From: Bacteroidota bacterium
Lineage (GTDB): Bacteria > Bacteroidota > Bacteroidia > Chitinophagales > Chitinophagaceae
DNA: 29,467 nucleotides
Reading direction: 5' to 3'
Assembly: GCA_023429825.1 (NCBI GenBank)
Contig: JAEZDC010000045.1
Coordinates: forward strand, 1-29,467
Positions within the stretch are counted from its first letter, which is position 1; each line of letters opens with the position of its first letter. The notes beneath the pieces were generated by a model. It was not told the DNA's origin. It did not search any database and worked only from the letters and a program-made list of their open reading frames with translations. A program made the translations under genes and the position numbers. Below, in pieces: positions 15,106-24,148 of this stretch.

Positions 15106-15825
15106 ATGCGATCTGTCTGGCTTTATATATTAGGAGGAACATTAGTTTCCTTTCAAAGCTGTAATGTTCAGAAATCCAATAGTCTTCAAAAGAACGAGTA
15201 TGGACTTGAGGTTATTACATCTTCAACCTTTTATAAAAATACGGTCGAGAAGGATACCACAAAACGATTGGTTCGTTTATCGGATTACATATCGCCATTT
15301 CTTGTCGATTGGAAGTATGCATCGGCAGACAACTTTACCAAGACAGTTTTATACGATGATCCTGTTGCCTATTTAAGAATAGAGGCCGCAGAGGCATTAC
15401 AGAAGGTACAAAAAGAATTAAATAAACAAAACCTGGGAATTAAAATATTTGATGCATACAGGCCTTACAATGTAACAAAAAAAATGTGGCAGGTAGTTCC
15501 GGACGACAGGTATGCGGCTAATCCCGCTAAAGGAAGTGGACATAACAGGGGCGCTGCTGTAGATCTTACATTGATCGATCTTACAACCAATAAAGAAATT
15601 GGGATGCCCACCGCTTTCGATGATTTCACCGAGAAGGCACATCATACCTACACTGATCTTTCAGAAAAAATATTAGCAAACAGGAACCTGCTCAGGAGTA
15701 CAATGGAGAAATATGGTTTTGTGGCATTGGAAACAGAATGGTGGCATTATTATCTTCCGAATGCTGCGCAAAGATTTGAGCTACTTGACTTAGATTTTAA
15801 GACGTTGAAGCAATTGATCAGGTGA
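15106..15825 (+). CDS. D-Ala-D-Ala dipeptidase, VanX/DdpX family (peptidase M15D), lipoprotein
   Basis: Zinc peptidase expected to cleave D-alanyl-D-alanine. The 239 residues show all active-site positions with the spacing of VanX: His146 and Asp153 in SGHNRGAAVDL (zinc ligands), Glu211 (base) and His214 (third ligand) in ETEWWHYY, and Arg119 in DAYRP. The start has a lipobox-like SFQSC with Cys19, so it is probably membrane-anchored in the envelope. There are no vanH or vanA neighbours, so a role in recycling wall peptides is more likely than glycopeptide resistance. Its 3' end overlaps the converging methyltransferase gene by 8 bases. Confidence 0.92.
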   Translation: MRSVWLYILGGTLVSFQSCNVQKSNSLQKNEYGLEVITSSTFYKNTVEKDTTKRLVRLSDYISPFLVDWKYASADNFTKTVLYDDPVAYLRIEAAEALQKVQKELNKQNLGIKIFDAYRPYNVTKKMWQVVPDDRYAANPAKGSGHNRGAAVDLTLIDLTTNKEIGMPTAFDDFTEKAHHTYTDLSEKILANRNLLRSTMEKYGFVALETEWWHYYLPNAAQRFELLDLDFKTLKQLIR

Positions 15826-16495
15826 TCCGGTCAATGCTAAAAATGAAGTTATTCTCCCAAAAGTTTCGCTTTTTATAGATTTCTTTGAGTTCAAAACTGT
15901 TGGTGCTTGCAATATGTTTGATCTTATTAACATCACACACATCAGCCAATATCATATAGTAATGTTCTTTATCACTTCTTTCTTTAAGCTGAGAAAATAA
16001 TTTCTTAAAGTAAGAGTGATCTTCTCCGCAATACCAGGCTTTTTCATAATCGTTCACGGGGTTTTTGGGGTAATAAGGTGGATTGATGATGATAATATCA
16101 AAAACCTGTGTTGCAGGTATGTCATCAAATAAGTCTGAATGAAGCAGTGTAATGCTTACATTATTTCGCTGCGCATTGAACCTGACATTTTCTATAGCTG
16201 CGGGGTTGACATCACTTGCAGAGACGATTGCTCCGTTTTTTGCTGCTATCAAAGAAAGAAGCCCTGAGCCTGCCCCCAATTCGAGAATTCTTTTTCTATT
16301 GATAGATTGCGTAAGCAGCCATTTCACCAATAATTTACTACTAAAGAAAAAACCAGGATGAAATACACCGGTAAAGACCTTTAATTGTAAGCCTTTGAAA
16401 GTATAATACCTGTCTTTCTGAACATATTTACTTACCGTAGTCTTTGCTACCGCTGAAGAAACACGCTTTATTGCTCGTTTAAAAGAATCGATCAC
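15818..16495 (-). CDS. SAM-dependent methyltransferase of the NPPY type
   Basis: 225 residues. ILELGAGSGLLSL (70-82) is the SAM-binding motif I, SASDVNPAAIENV (93-104) is motif II, and NPPYYP (138-143) is the N-methyltransferase motif found in HemK/PrmC, RsmC-like and adenine methylases. The 50-residue N-terminus with FHPGFFFSS resembles HemK-related enzymes. It could methylate a protein, RNA or a small molecule; with a radical SAM gene nine bases upstream on the same strand, a role in the same pathway is possible. The two genes form a unit facing away from the rest of the locus. Confidence 0.8.
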   Translation of the reverse strand: MIDSFKRAIKRVSSAVAKTTVSKYVQKDRYYTFKGLQLKVFTGVFHPGFFFSSKLLVKWLLTQSINRKRILELGAGSGLLSLIAAKNGAIVSASDVNPAAIENVRFNAQRNNVSITLLHSDLFDDIPATQVFDIIIINPPYYPKNPVNDYEKAWYCGEDHSYFKKLFSQLKERSDKEHYYMILADVCDVNKIKHIASTNSFELKEIYKKRNFWENNFIFSIDRIT

Positions 16496-16504
16496 AATGT
16501 TGAT

Positions 16505-18007
16505 TTAAAATCCTTCTATTTCAGGTTGTCGATATTTCCAAAGCCTGTGAAGCAACTTTATCTCTATTGGCGAAGCGTAGAAACCTGCTTTATATCTGAA
16601 AGTAGATGCAGCTCTTAATAAACCTCGCCTGGTATTACTAAGCTTCAGGTCACTTACCGTGGGATAGTAACCATTCAATACTGTTTCAAAATTCCTGATC
16701 TTATCCACCATATATGGCTTCAACCATGGAGTCAAGGGGTTCTTACGAAGATCAAAATTTTCCCATTTGTCATCCAGCCAGTCTTCCAGTTTTTCCGGGA
16801 ATGTAAAACCGCTTTGAAGCACTTTGTTATAAAGATCACTTCCTTCAGTAGGCACTGGACTGAAAGTATATATAATGATCTCTGTATTTGGATTGACTTC
16901 TTTTACTTCTTTGATAAAAGCGATATCGCCATCTATTAATTTCTCAACTTCTCTTTCTGTATCAGCGGGTGTGCCCAATACAAATGAATATTCAGGGATA
17001 ATGTCAAATTTCTTTAGCCTTGCAGCAAAATCCAATATCTGTTGCCTGTTCTGTTTACCCCCTTTATCCATTTTTTTTAGGACCTCATCGTTGCCGCTTT
17101 CAGCACCGAAGAAGATCATAACACAACCACTCTTTCGTAGCTGTGCCAATGATTCATCTGAGTATTTATCCATTGTATCAATTCTTGCTTCACCCCACCA
17201 GCGCATGTTTTCCTTTTCTATCAGTCTTGCAAATTCTACTGCACGTTGTTCATTCACAAAAAAATTGTTGTCGTGAAATTCTATTGCATTTCCACCATAG
17301 GTATCTTTTAAATATTTGATGTCTTTATAAATATTGATAGCTGATCTTCCTTTCCATCTTGCTTCATATATAGGCACCACTGCACAAAAAGCGCACTTGA
17401 ACGGGCAACCCACACTTGAATGATACGCAATGGTCTTGCTGCCTAAAAAAGTTTTACCTAAGTAGTTTTGAATTGGATAGAAGGAATGTAATGTTTGATA
17501 TGGAAGGGGAGGAAGTGTATCCTGGTCAAGCAATTCATCTTTTAGTGTTTTGATGATATCACTTCCCTCTTTATAGATAAGGCTATTGATATGATGATAG
17601 GGCGAATTATTTTCAAGAGCAGTTAATAAAGACGGAAAAGCCAGATCTCCGGGACCATTAATTACAAAATCTATTGAGCCTGAATTAAGCACAACTTTGT
17701 ACTGGTTTGTGGCGAAGTATCCACCCCAGACGATTATAGTTCCCGGGAATTCTTTTTTAATATTCAGGGTGAATGTTATGGCCTGCCTTAGTTGGGGGCC
17801 AGGCATAACTGTACATCCGAAATATTTATACTCGCCTGAACTTAGATAAGCGGATATTTTTTTGTAGGCATCAATCTCGATATTGCCATCTACAATTGCA
17901 TATTCAAACTTATCATGGATGGATGCTGCAATGGAAAGGATCGAATTGGGAATACGATAATTGTAATTACAACTTTTAGGATTAAAAAGTAAAACCTTTG
18001 ACTTCAT
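16505..18007 (-). CDS. Cobalamin-binding-type radical SAM protein (third copy in the locus)
   Basis: 500 residues. The first 160 or so residues form the B12-binding-like Rossmann domain (VWGGYFAT at 93-100, then INGPGD at 116-121). The radical SAM core starts with C-x3-C-x2-C at Cys201, Cys205 and Cys208, followed by FHDNNFFV and FFGAESGNDEVL. Such proteins usually carry out methylations or ring rearrangements on unactivated carbons. A C-terminal region of about 120 residues has no recognised domain. It is more diverged from the two other radical SAM proteins in the locus than those are from each other. Confidence 0.88.
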   Translation of the reverse strand: MKSKVLLFNPKSCNYNYRIPNSILSIAASIHDKFEYAIVDGNIEIDAYKKISAYLSSGEYKYFGCTVMPGPQLRQAITFTLNIKKEFPGTIIVWGGYFATNQYKVVLNSGSIDFVINGPGDLAFPSLLTALENNSPYHHINSLIYKEGSDIIKTLKDELLDQDTLPPLPYQTLHSFYPIQNYLGKTFLGSKTIAYHSSVGCPFKCAFCAVVPIYEARWKGRSAINIYKDIKYLKDTYGGNAIEFHDNNFFVNEQRAVEFARLIEKENMRWWGEARIDTMDKYSDESLAQLRKSGCVMIFFGAESGNDEVLKKMDKGGKQNRQQILDFAARLKKFDIIPEYSFVLGTPADTEREVEKLIDGDIAFIKEVKEVNPNTEIIIYTFSPVPTEGSDLYNKVLQSGFTFPEKLEDWLDDKWENFDLRKNPLTPWLKPYMVDKIRNFETVLNGYYPTVSDLKLSNTRRGLLRAASTFRYKAGFYASPIEIKLLHRLWKYRQPEIEGF

Positions 18008-18026
18008 TGAAATAAAATTACTTCAT

Positions 18027-18056
18027 TTGAACCACGTAAGTTGTATTGAATTTTGG
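18027..18056 (+). promoter_or_regulatory. Putative promoter of the plus-strand glycosyltransferase gene
   Basis: TTTG (18027-18030), 18 bases, then GAATTTTG (18049-18056), one base off TAnnTTTG. The ATG at about 18064 lies seven bases downstream, again at or near the predicted transcription start. Confidence 0.4.
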
Positions 18057-18063
18057 TTTTATA

Positions 18064-19149
18064 ATGAAGATCATCACCGTATCATATCATCATAAGAAGC
18101 AGGAAAATGACCCGGGAAAGTGGCTCGGAAAGATCAGTTTCTTCGAATGTATCCTGCAGGAGCTTGCTAACAGGGCTGAAGTTATAAATATTAGTTTTAT
18201 TAATTGGTCTGGTGAACTTACGAAAGGTAAACTGCAACATATATTTCTGCAGAAGAATCTTTTAACTGCTACACATTTTCTTTCACAACTCAGACCTGAT
18301 GTAGTGCTTGTTCAGGGCTTTCATTCCTCGATATATATCTTGTACCTGAAATTATTTTTGAGATCAAAGGCAAAGATCGTTATACAGCACAGGGCAGAAC
18401 GACCTTCTTCACGTAGAAAAAAATATCTCCAAAAGCTGGCAGACAAGTATGTTGATGCTTATTTTTTTGCTTCAGTTGAGCAATCACAGGAATGGATAAA
18501 TGCAGGAATTATCAGGCATAAGAAAAAAGTGCATGAAATTTTGGGCGCATCATCAATCTTTAAAACAGATATTAAAGATGAGGCACGGCAAAAATTATCA
18601 CTGCCCTTGCAAGCAAAAATTATTTTATGGGTAGGAAGACTCAATTCAAATAAAGACCCTCAAAGCCTTGTACAGGCATTTACTCAATACCTGGAAAATG
18701 CGAACGTTGATTCTTATCTGTATATTATTTATCGATCTGATGAATTGATCACTGAAGTGATTTCGCTGATTGATAAGAAAGGATTTAAAGAAAGGATCAT
18801 TCTTTGTGGAGCGATCCCACATCAGGATTTACAATATTGGTATAATGCCAGTGATTTTATTATTAATACATCACACTATGAAGGCGGTAATATTTCTGTG
18901 ATAGAAGCAATGTCTTGCGGGTGTATACCTATCGTCCCAGATATCCCTTCATTTTCCAAGCATACAAATTCCGGCAATATAGGAATTACATATCCGCCTG
19001 GAAATGTTGAAGCCTTAACAAATGCTTTTATGCATACAGATGGCCTGGATACCACTGCTGAAAGAAAAAAAGTCCTGGAATATCATACAAAACATCTGTC
19101 ACCCCCGGCTATTGCTTCATCTATTATTAAGGTAGTTTCTGCCCTATAA
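18064..19149 (+). CDS. Glycosyltransferase family 4 protein
   Basis: From MKIITVSY the protein has 361 residues. It has the GT-B fold of family 4: a C-terminal domain beginning KIILWVGRLNSNKDPQSL, then HYEGGNISVIEAMSCG, in which the two Glu residues separated by seven positions contact the nucleotide-sugar donor. The N-terminal acceptor domain (VVLVQGFHSSIY, VIQHRAERPSSRRK) is not informative about the acceptor. It is the only plus-strand gene of the locus and converges on the GT2 gene with only three bases between the stops. The start at 18064 is preferred to one six codons upstream because it fits the family N-terminus. Confidence 0.9.
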   Translation: MKIITVSYHHKKQENDPGKWLGKISFFECILQELANRAEVINISFINWSGELTKGKLQHIFLQKNLLTATHFLSQLRPDVVLVQGFHSSIYILYLKLFLRSKAKIVIQHRAERPSSRRKKYLQKLADKYVDAYFFASVEQSQEWINAGIIRHKKKVHEILGASSIFKTDIKDEARQKLSLPLQAKIILWVGRLNSNKDPQSLVQAFTQYLENANVDSYLYIIYRSDELITEVISLIDKKGFKERIILCGAIPHQDLQYWYNASDFIINTSHYEGGNISVIEAMSCGCIPIVPDIPSFSKHTNSGNIGITYPPGNVEALTNAFMHTDGLDTTAERKKVLEYHTKHLSPPAIASSIIKVVSAL

Positions 19150-19152
19150 GAT

Positions 19153-20019
19153 TTAGAAGTAGCTTTTTATTAATTGCTTCATACACTGAGGAAATAGAAG
19201 TTTATAGCTCAATGCTTTCTTGAAATTGCTCCGGGCTAATTTTATTTCGCTATTCTGGAGGTAGCGCATTCCGAGATTATAATATGCGTGAGACCCGGCA
19301 TTATTTAATATTTTCCTGTCTATAAAATTTTGCTGATAAAGCCCTATAAAAGTTCTGACATATTCATTGTAATTCTCCGCGAAGAAACTTTTGCTGTGGT
19401 TATTATGATGTATTCTTCTTTTCAGTAAAGGTTCATAAACGATAGCAGTTTTATAATGGAAACTCAGGTTCATTATAAATTGATGATCACCGCACATCAT
19501 CGATTCATCGAACCCTTTGATCTTTTTCAGGCATTGCTTTCTTAAAAGAATTGTTGATGGGTATACAATCATTGCATTTGTCACTAACAGGTTAAAGATC
19601 GATATGACCTCAGTCAGATGCTTTTTCTTGTAAGTTCTGACGAATAATGTCTCGTGGTTATTGAAGGTTTCGGCATCTGATATTGAAAAGCCAGCCTCGG
19701 AATTATTTTCGAGTGCATGTAATTGTAATTCTAATTTTTCCTTGACCCACATATCATCTGCATCCAGAAAAGCAACATATTCACCTGAGCTTTTACCGAT
19801 TGCGAAATTTTTCATCTTACTGGTAATTCCAGTATGCGGATTTTCATAGAATTGAATTCTTGGGTCTTTAAATGATTTTATTATCTGTACAGTAGTGTCT
19901 GTAGAGCCATCGTCCACTACGATCAATTCTATATTGCTATACGTTTGCCCGAGGATGCTGGTAATACTTTCAGTAATGAAATCTGCAGCATTGTAGGCAA
20001 TCATGATGACTGACACCAT
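19153..20019 (-). CDS. Glycosyltransferase family 2 protein
   Basis: From the ATG at 20019 the protein has 288 residues. MVSVIMIAYNAADF opens the GT-A fold; VVDDGSTD (34-41) and LDADDMW (85-91, the DxD-type metal and sugar-nucleotide site) are intact. A start 24 codons upstream would add an extension overlapping the preceding gene and is less likely. The start comes four bases after the stop of the GT4 gene, so it is the last gene of the seven-gene operon. The C-terminal part (about 200-288) is helical. Confidence 0.92.
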   Translation of the reverse strand: MVSVIMIAYNAADFITESITSILGQTYSNIELIVVDDGSTDTTVQIIKSFKDPRIQFYENPHTGITSKMKNFAIGKSSGEYVAFLDADDMWVKEKLELQLHALENNSEAGFSISDAETFNNHETLFVRTYKKKHLTEVISIFNLLVTNAMIVYPSTILLRKQCLKKIKGFDESMMCGDHQFIMNLSFHYKTAIVYEPLLKRRIHHNNHSKSFFAENYNEYVRTFIGLYQQNFIDRKILNNAGSHAYYNLGMRYLQNSEIKLARSNFKKALSYKLLFPQCMKQLIKSYF

Positions 20020-20023
20020 AGAA

Positions 20024-21127
20024 TTAAGATATAGCAAGGGATTGATTTGTTTTGCGGGATATGCTATTTGATGAGTACTCAAATAGTTCAAGCACCTGGT
20101 TGATACAATCCTCCATCATATTTACCTTGATCTGTGAAGTATCACTTGTTTTTTTCAAGAGGATATTTCTACATGTATCAATCATGCTGCCTGGCGAATG
20201 AACAATATGCCAACGTGGTATTGGCTTTTGTTCCGGATCGATGAAACTTACTACTTCACAACCTAGGTATAACGATTCTATGCAAACTCTGCCATAACCC
20301 TCATATTCGGATGGGTGAAGTAGTATTTTGGATTGTTGCATAAGTTGCAGTGCTTCGTTGTGGCTCAGTAATCCTTTAAAGCTTATATTATTTTCCAATT
20401 TCTTTTGTTTTACCAGTTGCATTAAAAAATCACGTTGATCTCCGTCACCCACAAGTACTGCTTTGATATTCGGGAAGTCGTGCTTCAATTGTTCAATGGT
20501 CTTAATGAATAACTCATATCGTTTCAAACTGATTAATGAGCCTACTCCAATGATGTCAATTGATTTTTCCTGGTAAATTATATGGTCGAATTCTTCCTTT
20601 CTGATAGCGTTAGGTATAATATGTTTTGGAGTAATTCCATAATTCTCAATAAAAACATTGTGTTGATATTTCGATAAGGCTATCAAAGAATGAGGAGCAG
20701 GTTTATAGTAACGAAATACAGGATTCTTCTTCTTCGCATCCTGCCCCCTGAGCCAGCAATAATGTTGAACGTTATTGCGCTTTGCAAAATGGTGGCCTAT
20801 AAAGGCTGTGTGGCTTAGCCAGAAACTCACTATTCCAATGATTTTTCTTTGTTTGTTTAATTTCTTCAGTGTTCTATATATGCGCCACCAATGGACAGGT
20901 CTTTTTAATTTAGTAAACCTGTTCCCATTAAACGGTATGATTAAATTGCCATGCCATGAATATTGTGTAGATGAGAAAGGATAATAAAAGCTTAGTGCAA
21001 TTATTTTTAATTCGGGGTGTGCTTTGTTAATTGATAAAATGAATTGTTGAATAAATGGGATGCAGGTAGTATCCTTCTCATCTTTGGGAAAGCCGGGCGT
21101 TAATAATATCAGCGTTTTCTCAGCCAT
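20024..21127 (-). CDS. Glycosyltransferase family 4 protein
   Basis: 367 residues with a GT-B fold. The N-terminus LILLTPGFPKDEKDTTCIPF resembles hexosyltransferases of polysaccharide clusters. IIGVGSLISLKRYELFIK begins the donor domain, and HPSEYEGYGRVCIESLYLG holds the E-x7-E donor-binding motif. It overlaps the end of the ABC exporter gene by 8 bases. Together with the GT2 and the other GT4 it suggests a glycan of at least three sugars, or sugar additions to a core. Confidence 0.92.
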   Translation of the reverse strand: MAEKTLILLTPGFPKDEKDTTCIPFIQQFILSINKAHPELKIIALSFYYPFSSTQYSWHGNLIIPFNGNRFTKLKRPVHWWRIYRTLKKLNKQRKIIGIVSFWLSHTAFIGHHFAKRNNVQHYCWLRGQDAKKKNPVFRYYKPAPHSLIALSKYQHNVFIENYGITPKHIIPNAIRKEEFDHIIYQEKSIDIIGVGSLISLKRYELFIKTIEQLKHDFPNIKAVLVGDGDQRDFLMQLVKQKKLENNISFKGLLSHNEALQLMQQSKILLHPSEYEGYGRVCIESLYLGCEVVSFIDPEQKPIPRWHIVHSPGSMIDTCRNILLKKTSDTSQIKVNMMEDCINQVLELFEYSSNSISRKTNQSLAIS

Positions 21128-22757
21128 CGATAGCGATTATTTCATCACAATGCTGTAAGGTTTCTGTGTCATGGGTTACGAGGAGAACTGTCTTACCTGC
21201 TTTCGACATGTTTTTAAAATGCTGTAAAATTTTCATCTCAGCATCTTTATCAAGTTCGTTGAAAGGCTCATCCAATATATAGAGATCTGCGTCTTTATAT
21301 AAAGCTCTTGCGATAGCAATACGTTGCTTTTGACCTCCGCTGATGTTTTTTCCATTTTCAGTTATGACTGTTTCCCATTGCTGGGGTAAATGATCAATAA
21401 AGGCGAATAGGTCTGTTGCTGTAGCTATATTTTGTAACCTGCTTTTTTCAAGATGATCATCAAACACAACATTTCTAAGAATACTCTCATGAATAAAAAA
21501 GCCATCTTGTTTTACATATGATATTCTGGGCCAGATTTTTCTCCGTGAAGCCGGATCAACATATTTTTCATTGATCAGTATCTCGCCGGATTTTTCACTA
21601 AGGAAACCGATCAGGATATTCAATAGTGTGGTTTTGCCCTTTCCTGATCTGGCTTTTATGCCGATCAATTTCCCGGGTTGGATAGAAGCATTAAATCTAT
21701 TGATTATCGATTTGTTCTCGTATGAGAAGCTGAGATCTCTGAATTGAATTGAGTGAATGCTTTCTTCTTTGAATTCAGTTGTCTTTTTTCGTTCAATATA
21801 TAGGTGTTTGACGAGACTTTTATGAATACCTACCTGTGAAAATAAATTCATCAGTTTTAGTGCGCCGGGTACGAGTTTATAGGCCGCAGCCATAAATGCA
21901 CCTATTGGAACGAGAATATTGCCTGTGGAAGCAAATATGGTGTTTAATACGATCAATAAAAAGAGGCCAATGATCGCAAATACCTCAATCAGTTTCGATG
22001 ATATCGATTGAAGAAAATGTAAATTACTGATCTCTGAACTAAGCAATTGCTGTTTGGTACCATACCTGTTTATAAAGAAGTCCTTCTTATGGTAAATGTT
22101 CGCTTCAACATAGCTTTTAAGTGCTTCGTTAAGGTATTGCAGAGTGATGTCTCTGTGATTAACGATATTCTCTCTTGTTCTCTTCAATCTTGACTTTATA
22201 TTCCTGGAAACAAAGAATACCAGTGGCGCTAAAAGTATAACCAATGATATAAAGACATAAGTATTATAGATAAGAATGGCTGTGATGGTTGCGGCAATGA
22301 CCACAGTCTCGGTAACTATTTGTTGAAGTGGAAGAACGATCTGTAACGCAAATTCAGAAGGATGTTGTAATATCCTGGTGGTTATAGATGAAGAGTCTTT
22401 TTGTATGAATTCATTGAAATCGCCTTCTAAATAGTTCGCGGCATTTTGTTTAGAGATACGCGATGCAATATTAAAGATGTTGTTGTACTGATATTTCGTC
22501 ACAACGATACTTACGAGATTCTTACCCAGGAAGAGCAGGGCGAAAACAGCAAAAAATGGAACGCCGTTATACACCAACAGAGATTGCGGAATATTGGTTG
22601 TATGCAGTTTGCCAGGAAATAAGCTAATGAAATAAACAAGCAGTGCAAGAAATACTATGTCAGCTAATGCCAGGATAGCATTAATGACTGTAATGCCGAT
22701 AAGTTTCTTTTTTTCAGAGGCTTCTAAATGATCAAATATATCTGAGAGTAGAGCCAT
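21120..22757 (-). CDS. ABC exporter, membrane and ATPase domains fused
   Basis: 545 residues. Residues 1-315 hold about six membrane segments (for example 19-45, 66-86, 150-182 and 258-295). The ATPase domain covers 335-545 with ARSGKGKTT (369-377, Walker A), NISGGQKQR (471-479, signature), YILDEP (493-498, Walker B) and VTHD (527-530, H-loop). The first Gly of the Walker A consensus is Ala369. The layout is that of MsbA/PglK-type half-transporters, which work as homodimers and flip lipid-linked molecules. Placed between glycosyltransferases and radical SAM genes, it probably exports the product of the locus. One base (TAATG) is shared with the upstream gene's stop. Confidence 0.93.
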   Translation of the reverse strand: MALLSDIFDHLEASEKKKLIGITVINAILALADIVFLALLVYFISLFPGKLHTTNIPQSLLVYNGVPFFAVFALLFLGKNLVSIVVTKYQYNNIFNIASRISKQNAANYLEGDFNEFIQKDSSSITTRILQHPSEFALQIVLPLQQIVTETVVIAATITAILIYNTYVFISLVILLAPLVFFVSRNIKSRLKRTRENIVNHRDITLQYLNEALKSYVEANIYHKKDFFINRYGTKQQLLSSEISNLHFLQSISSKLIEVFAIIGLFLLIVLNTIFASTGNILVPIGAFMAAAYKLVPGALKLMNLFSQVGIHKSLVKHLYIERKKTTEFKEESIHSIQFRDLSFSYENKSIINRFNASIQPGKLIGIKARSGKGKTTLLNILIGFLSEKSGEILINEKYVDPASRRKIWPRISYVKQDGFFIHESILRNVVFDDHLEKSRLQNIATATDLFAFIDHLPQQWETVITENGKNISGGQKQRIAIARALYKDADLYILDEPFNELDKDAEMKILQHFKNMSKAGKTVLLVTHDTETLQHCDEIIAIDG

Positions 22758-24148
22758 TAGATCGGATCTTTGATTCTTTTGTGATAATGCATTCCCAGGA
22801 GCGCTTTATATGACTGCAGCTTGCATTTTACCGATCTCCATCTTCTTTGCTTTAAAAACTTGTTATAATTAACTTCTGATATCACATGATTAACCGCATG
22901 GTCATAATATTTCCTGGAATAGGTTCTTTTAAAATCAATTTGCCTGTCATTTCCTTCGTGCCATTGTACATTGTTGAGCTGTAAGGATTGCACTTCTTTA
23001 TATAATTCTGTTCCTTTGATTGGGTAAGCTATTGTTATAGTGAAGTGGTCAGGATTAGACACTTTTAAATGATGAATGGTCTCTTTAATATCCGCTTCGG
23101 TTTCTCCTGGATACCCTAACATAATGAAGGTTCCGGTTTCGATTCCATATTTTGAAGCAAGCTGTATCATTTCCCGCACTTGTTCCACTTTAACCCGGCG
23201 GTTCATTAAATCAATTACTCTTTGCGATCCACTTTCTGCCCCAATCCAAACTCTGAAGCAACCGGTTTCTTTTAAAAGTTTGATCACATCTTCATTTAAT
23301 CTATCTGCCCTCGTTATGCATTCATATGATATTTTCAAACTTTTCTCTTTTAACAAGGCGTGAAAGTTTTCCATCCACTTGTGACTAATGGTAAACACAT
23401 CATCTACAAACCAGATCGAATCAGGGGCATAGGTTGAATAAATCAGCGATAACTCTTCCACTACGAGTTCCGGCGATCGTCTTCTGTAACTCATTCCATA
23501 CACTGCCCTGCTGCACCATTTGCAAGAATAGGGACATCCCCGCATTGTACTCACAGAGATGGCATTCTTGCCATGAAATTTTTTCCAGGCATCCAGGTAA
23601 AGCCGCAGATTTACTTTGTGCCGATTAGGAAAGGGTAGCTCGTCTATATTTTTCAGCTTACTTCTTTCAAAAGTCTGGATGAAGTTGTTATTCTCAAGAA
23701 ATGCTATACCATTGATCTGGTTGAGATCTATATATCCCGAGCCTTCATAATGCTGTACAACTTCGAGCATTGTGCTTTCTCCTTCTCCGATCACGATAAT
23801 ATCAGCGCCGAACTTCAGAAAGTTTTCAGCACTATGTCTTACTTCCGGACCGCCCAGAATAATTTTCGTATGGGGATGATGTGTCTTGATATGCTGAATG
23901 ATCTGTAACACATTCAGCTTTGTCATAAGATTTGTATATATACCGATAACATCAGGGTTGAATTCAGTTAGAAATTGAAACAAATATTCTTTACTCGAAA
24001 ACGTGGAGTCGAAGACTTCATTGCCATATCCATTCTTTTCGAGATAAGCAGAGATATACAATATACCCAAAGGAATATAAGGACGCATGATCTGCTTTTC
24101 CTTTTCGTCTTCACTTAAGAAATAACCATGTGTAAGTAGTATTCTCAT
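22757..24148 (-). CDS. Cobalamin-binding-type radical SAM protein (second copy)
   Basis: 463 residues. The N-terminal B12-binding-like domain has GILYISAYLEKNGY, IILGGPEVRHS (96-106) and IVIGEGE (118-124). The core cluster motif is Cys205, Cys209 and Cys212 in RGCPYSCKWC. IWFVDDVF, VWIGAESGSQRVIDLMNR and IMLGYPGETEADI are hallmark strands of the family. It is clearly a paralogue of the protein at 24920-26398: both open THxYFLS and share GAESGSQ and YPGET at like positions. It probably performs a carbon-directed modification in the pathway; the reaction cannot be named. Confidence 0.9.
   Translation of the reverse strand: MRILLTHGYFLSEDEKEKQIMRPYIPLGILYISAYLEKNGYGNEVFDSTFSSKEYLFQFLTEFNPDVIGIYTNLMTKLNVLQIIQHIKTHHPHTKIILGGPEVRHSAENFLKFGADIIVIGEGESTMLEVVQHYEGSGYIDLNQINGIAFLENNNFIQTFERSKLKNIDELPFPNRHKVNLRLYLDAWKKFHGKNAISVSTMRGCPYSCKWCSRAVYGMSYRRRSPELVVEELSLIYSTYAPDSIWFVDDVFTISHKWMENFHALLKEKSLKISYECITRADRLNEDVIKLLKETGCFRVWIGAESGSQRVIDLMNRRVKVEQVREMIQLASKYGIETGTFIMLGYPGETEADIKETIHHLKVSNPDHFTITIAYPIKGTELYKEVQSLQLNNVQWHEGNDRQIDFKRTYSRKYYDHAVNHVISEVNYNKFLKQRRWRSVKCKLQSYKALLGMHYHKRIKDPI

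Noticed and set aside
15106..15825. Vancomycin resistance determinant
   Set aside because: The enzyme has the VanX active site, but no VanH, VanA or VanRS genes are beside it; D-Ala-D-Ala dipeptidases of this family also serve ordinary wall recycling.
20020..20091. 24-residue N-terminal extension of the GT2 protein
   Set aside because: It overlaps the upstream gene's coding end, while MVSVIMIAYN at 20019 is the usual GT2 start and lies four bases after that gene's stop.
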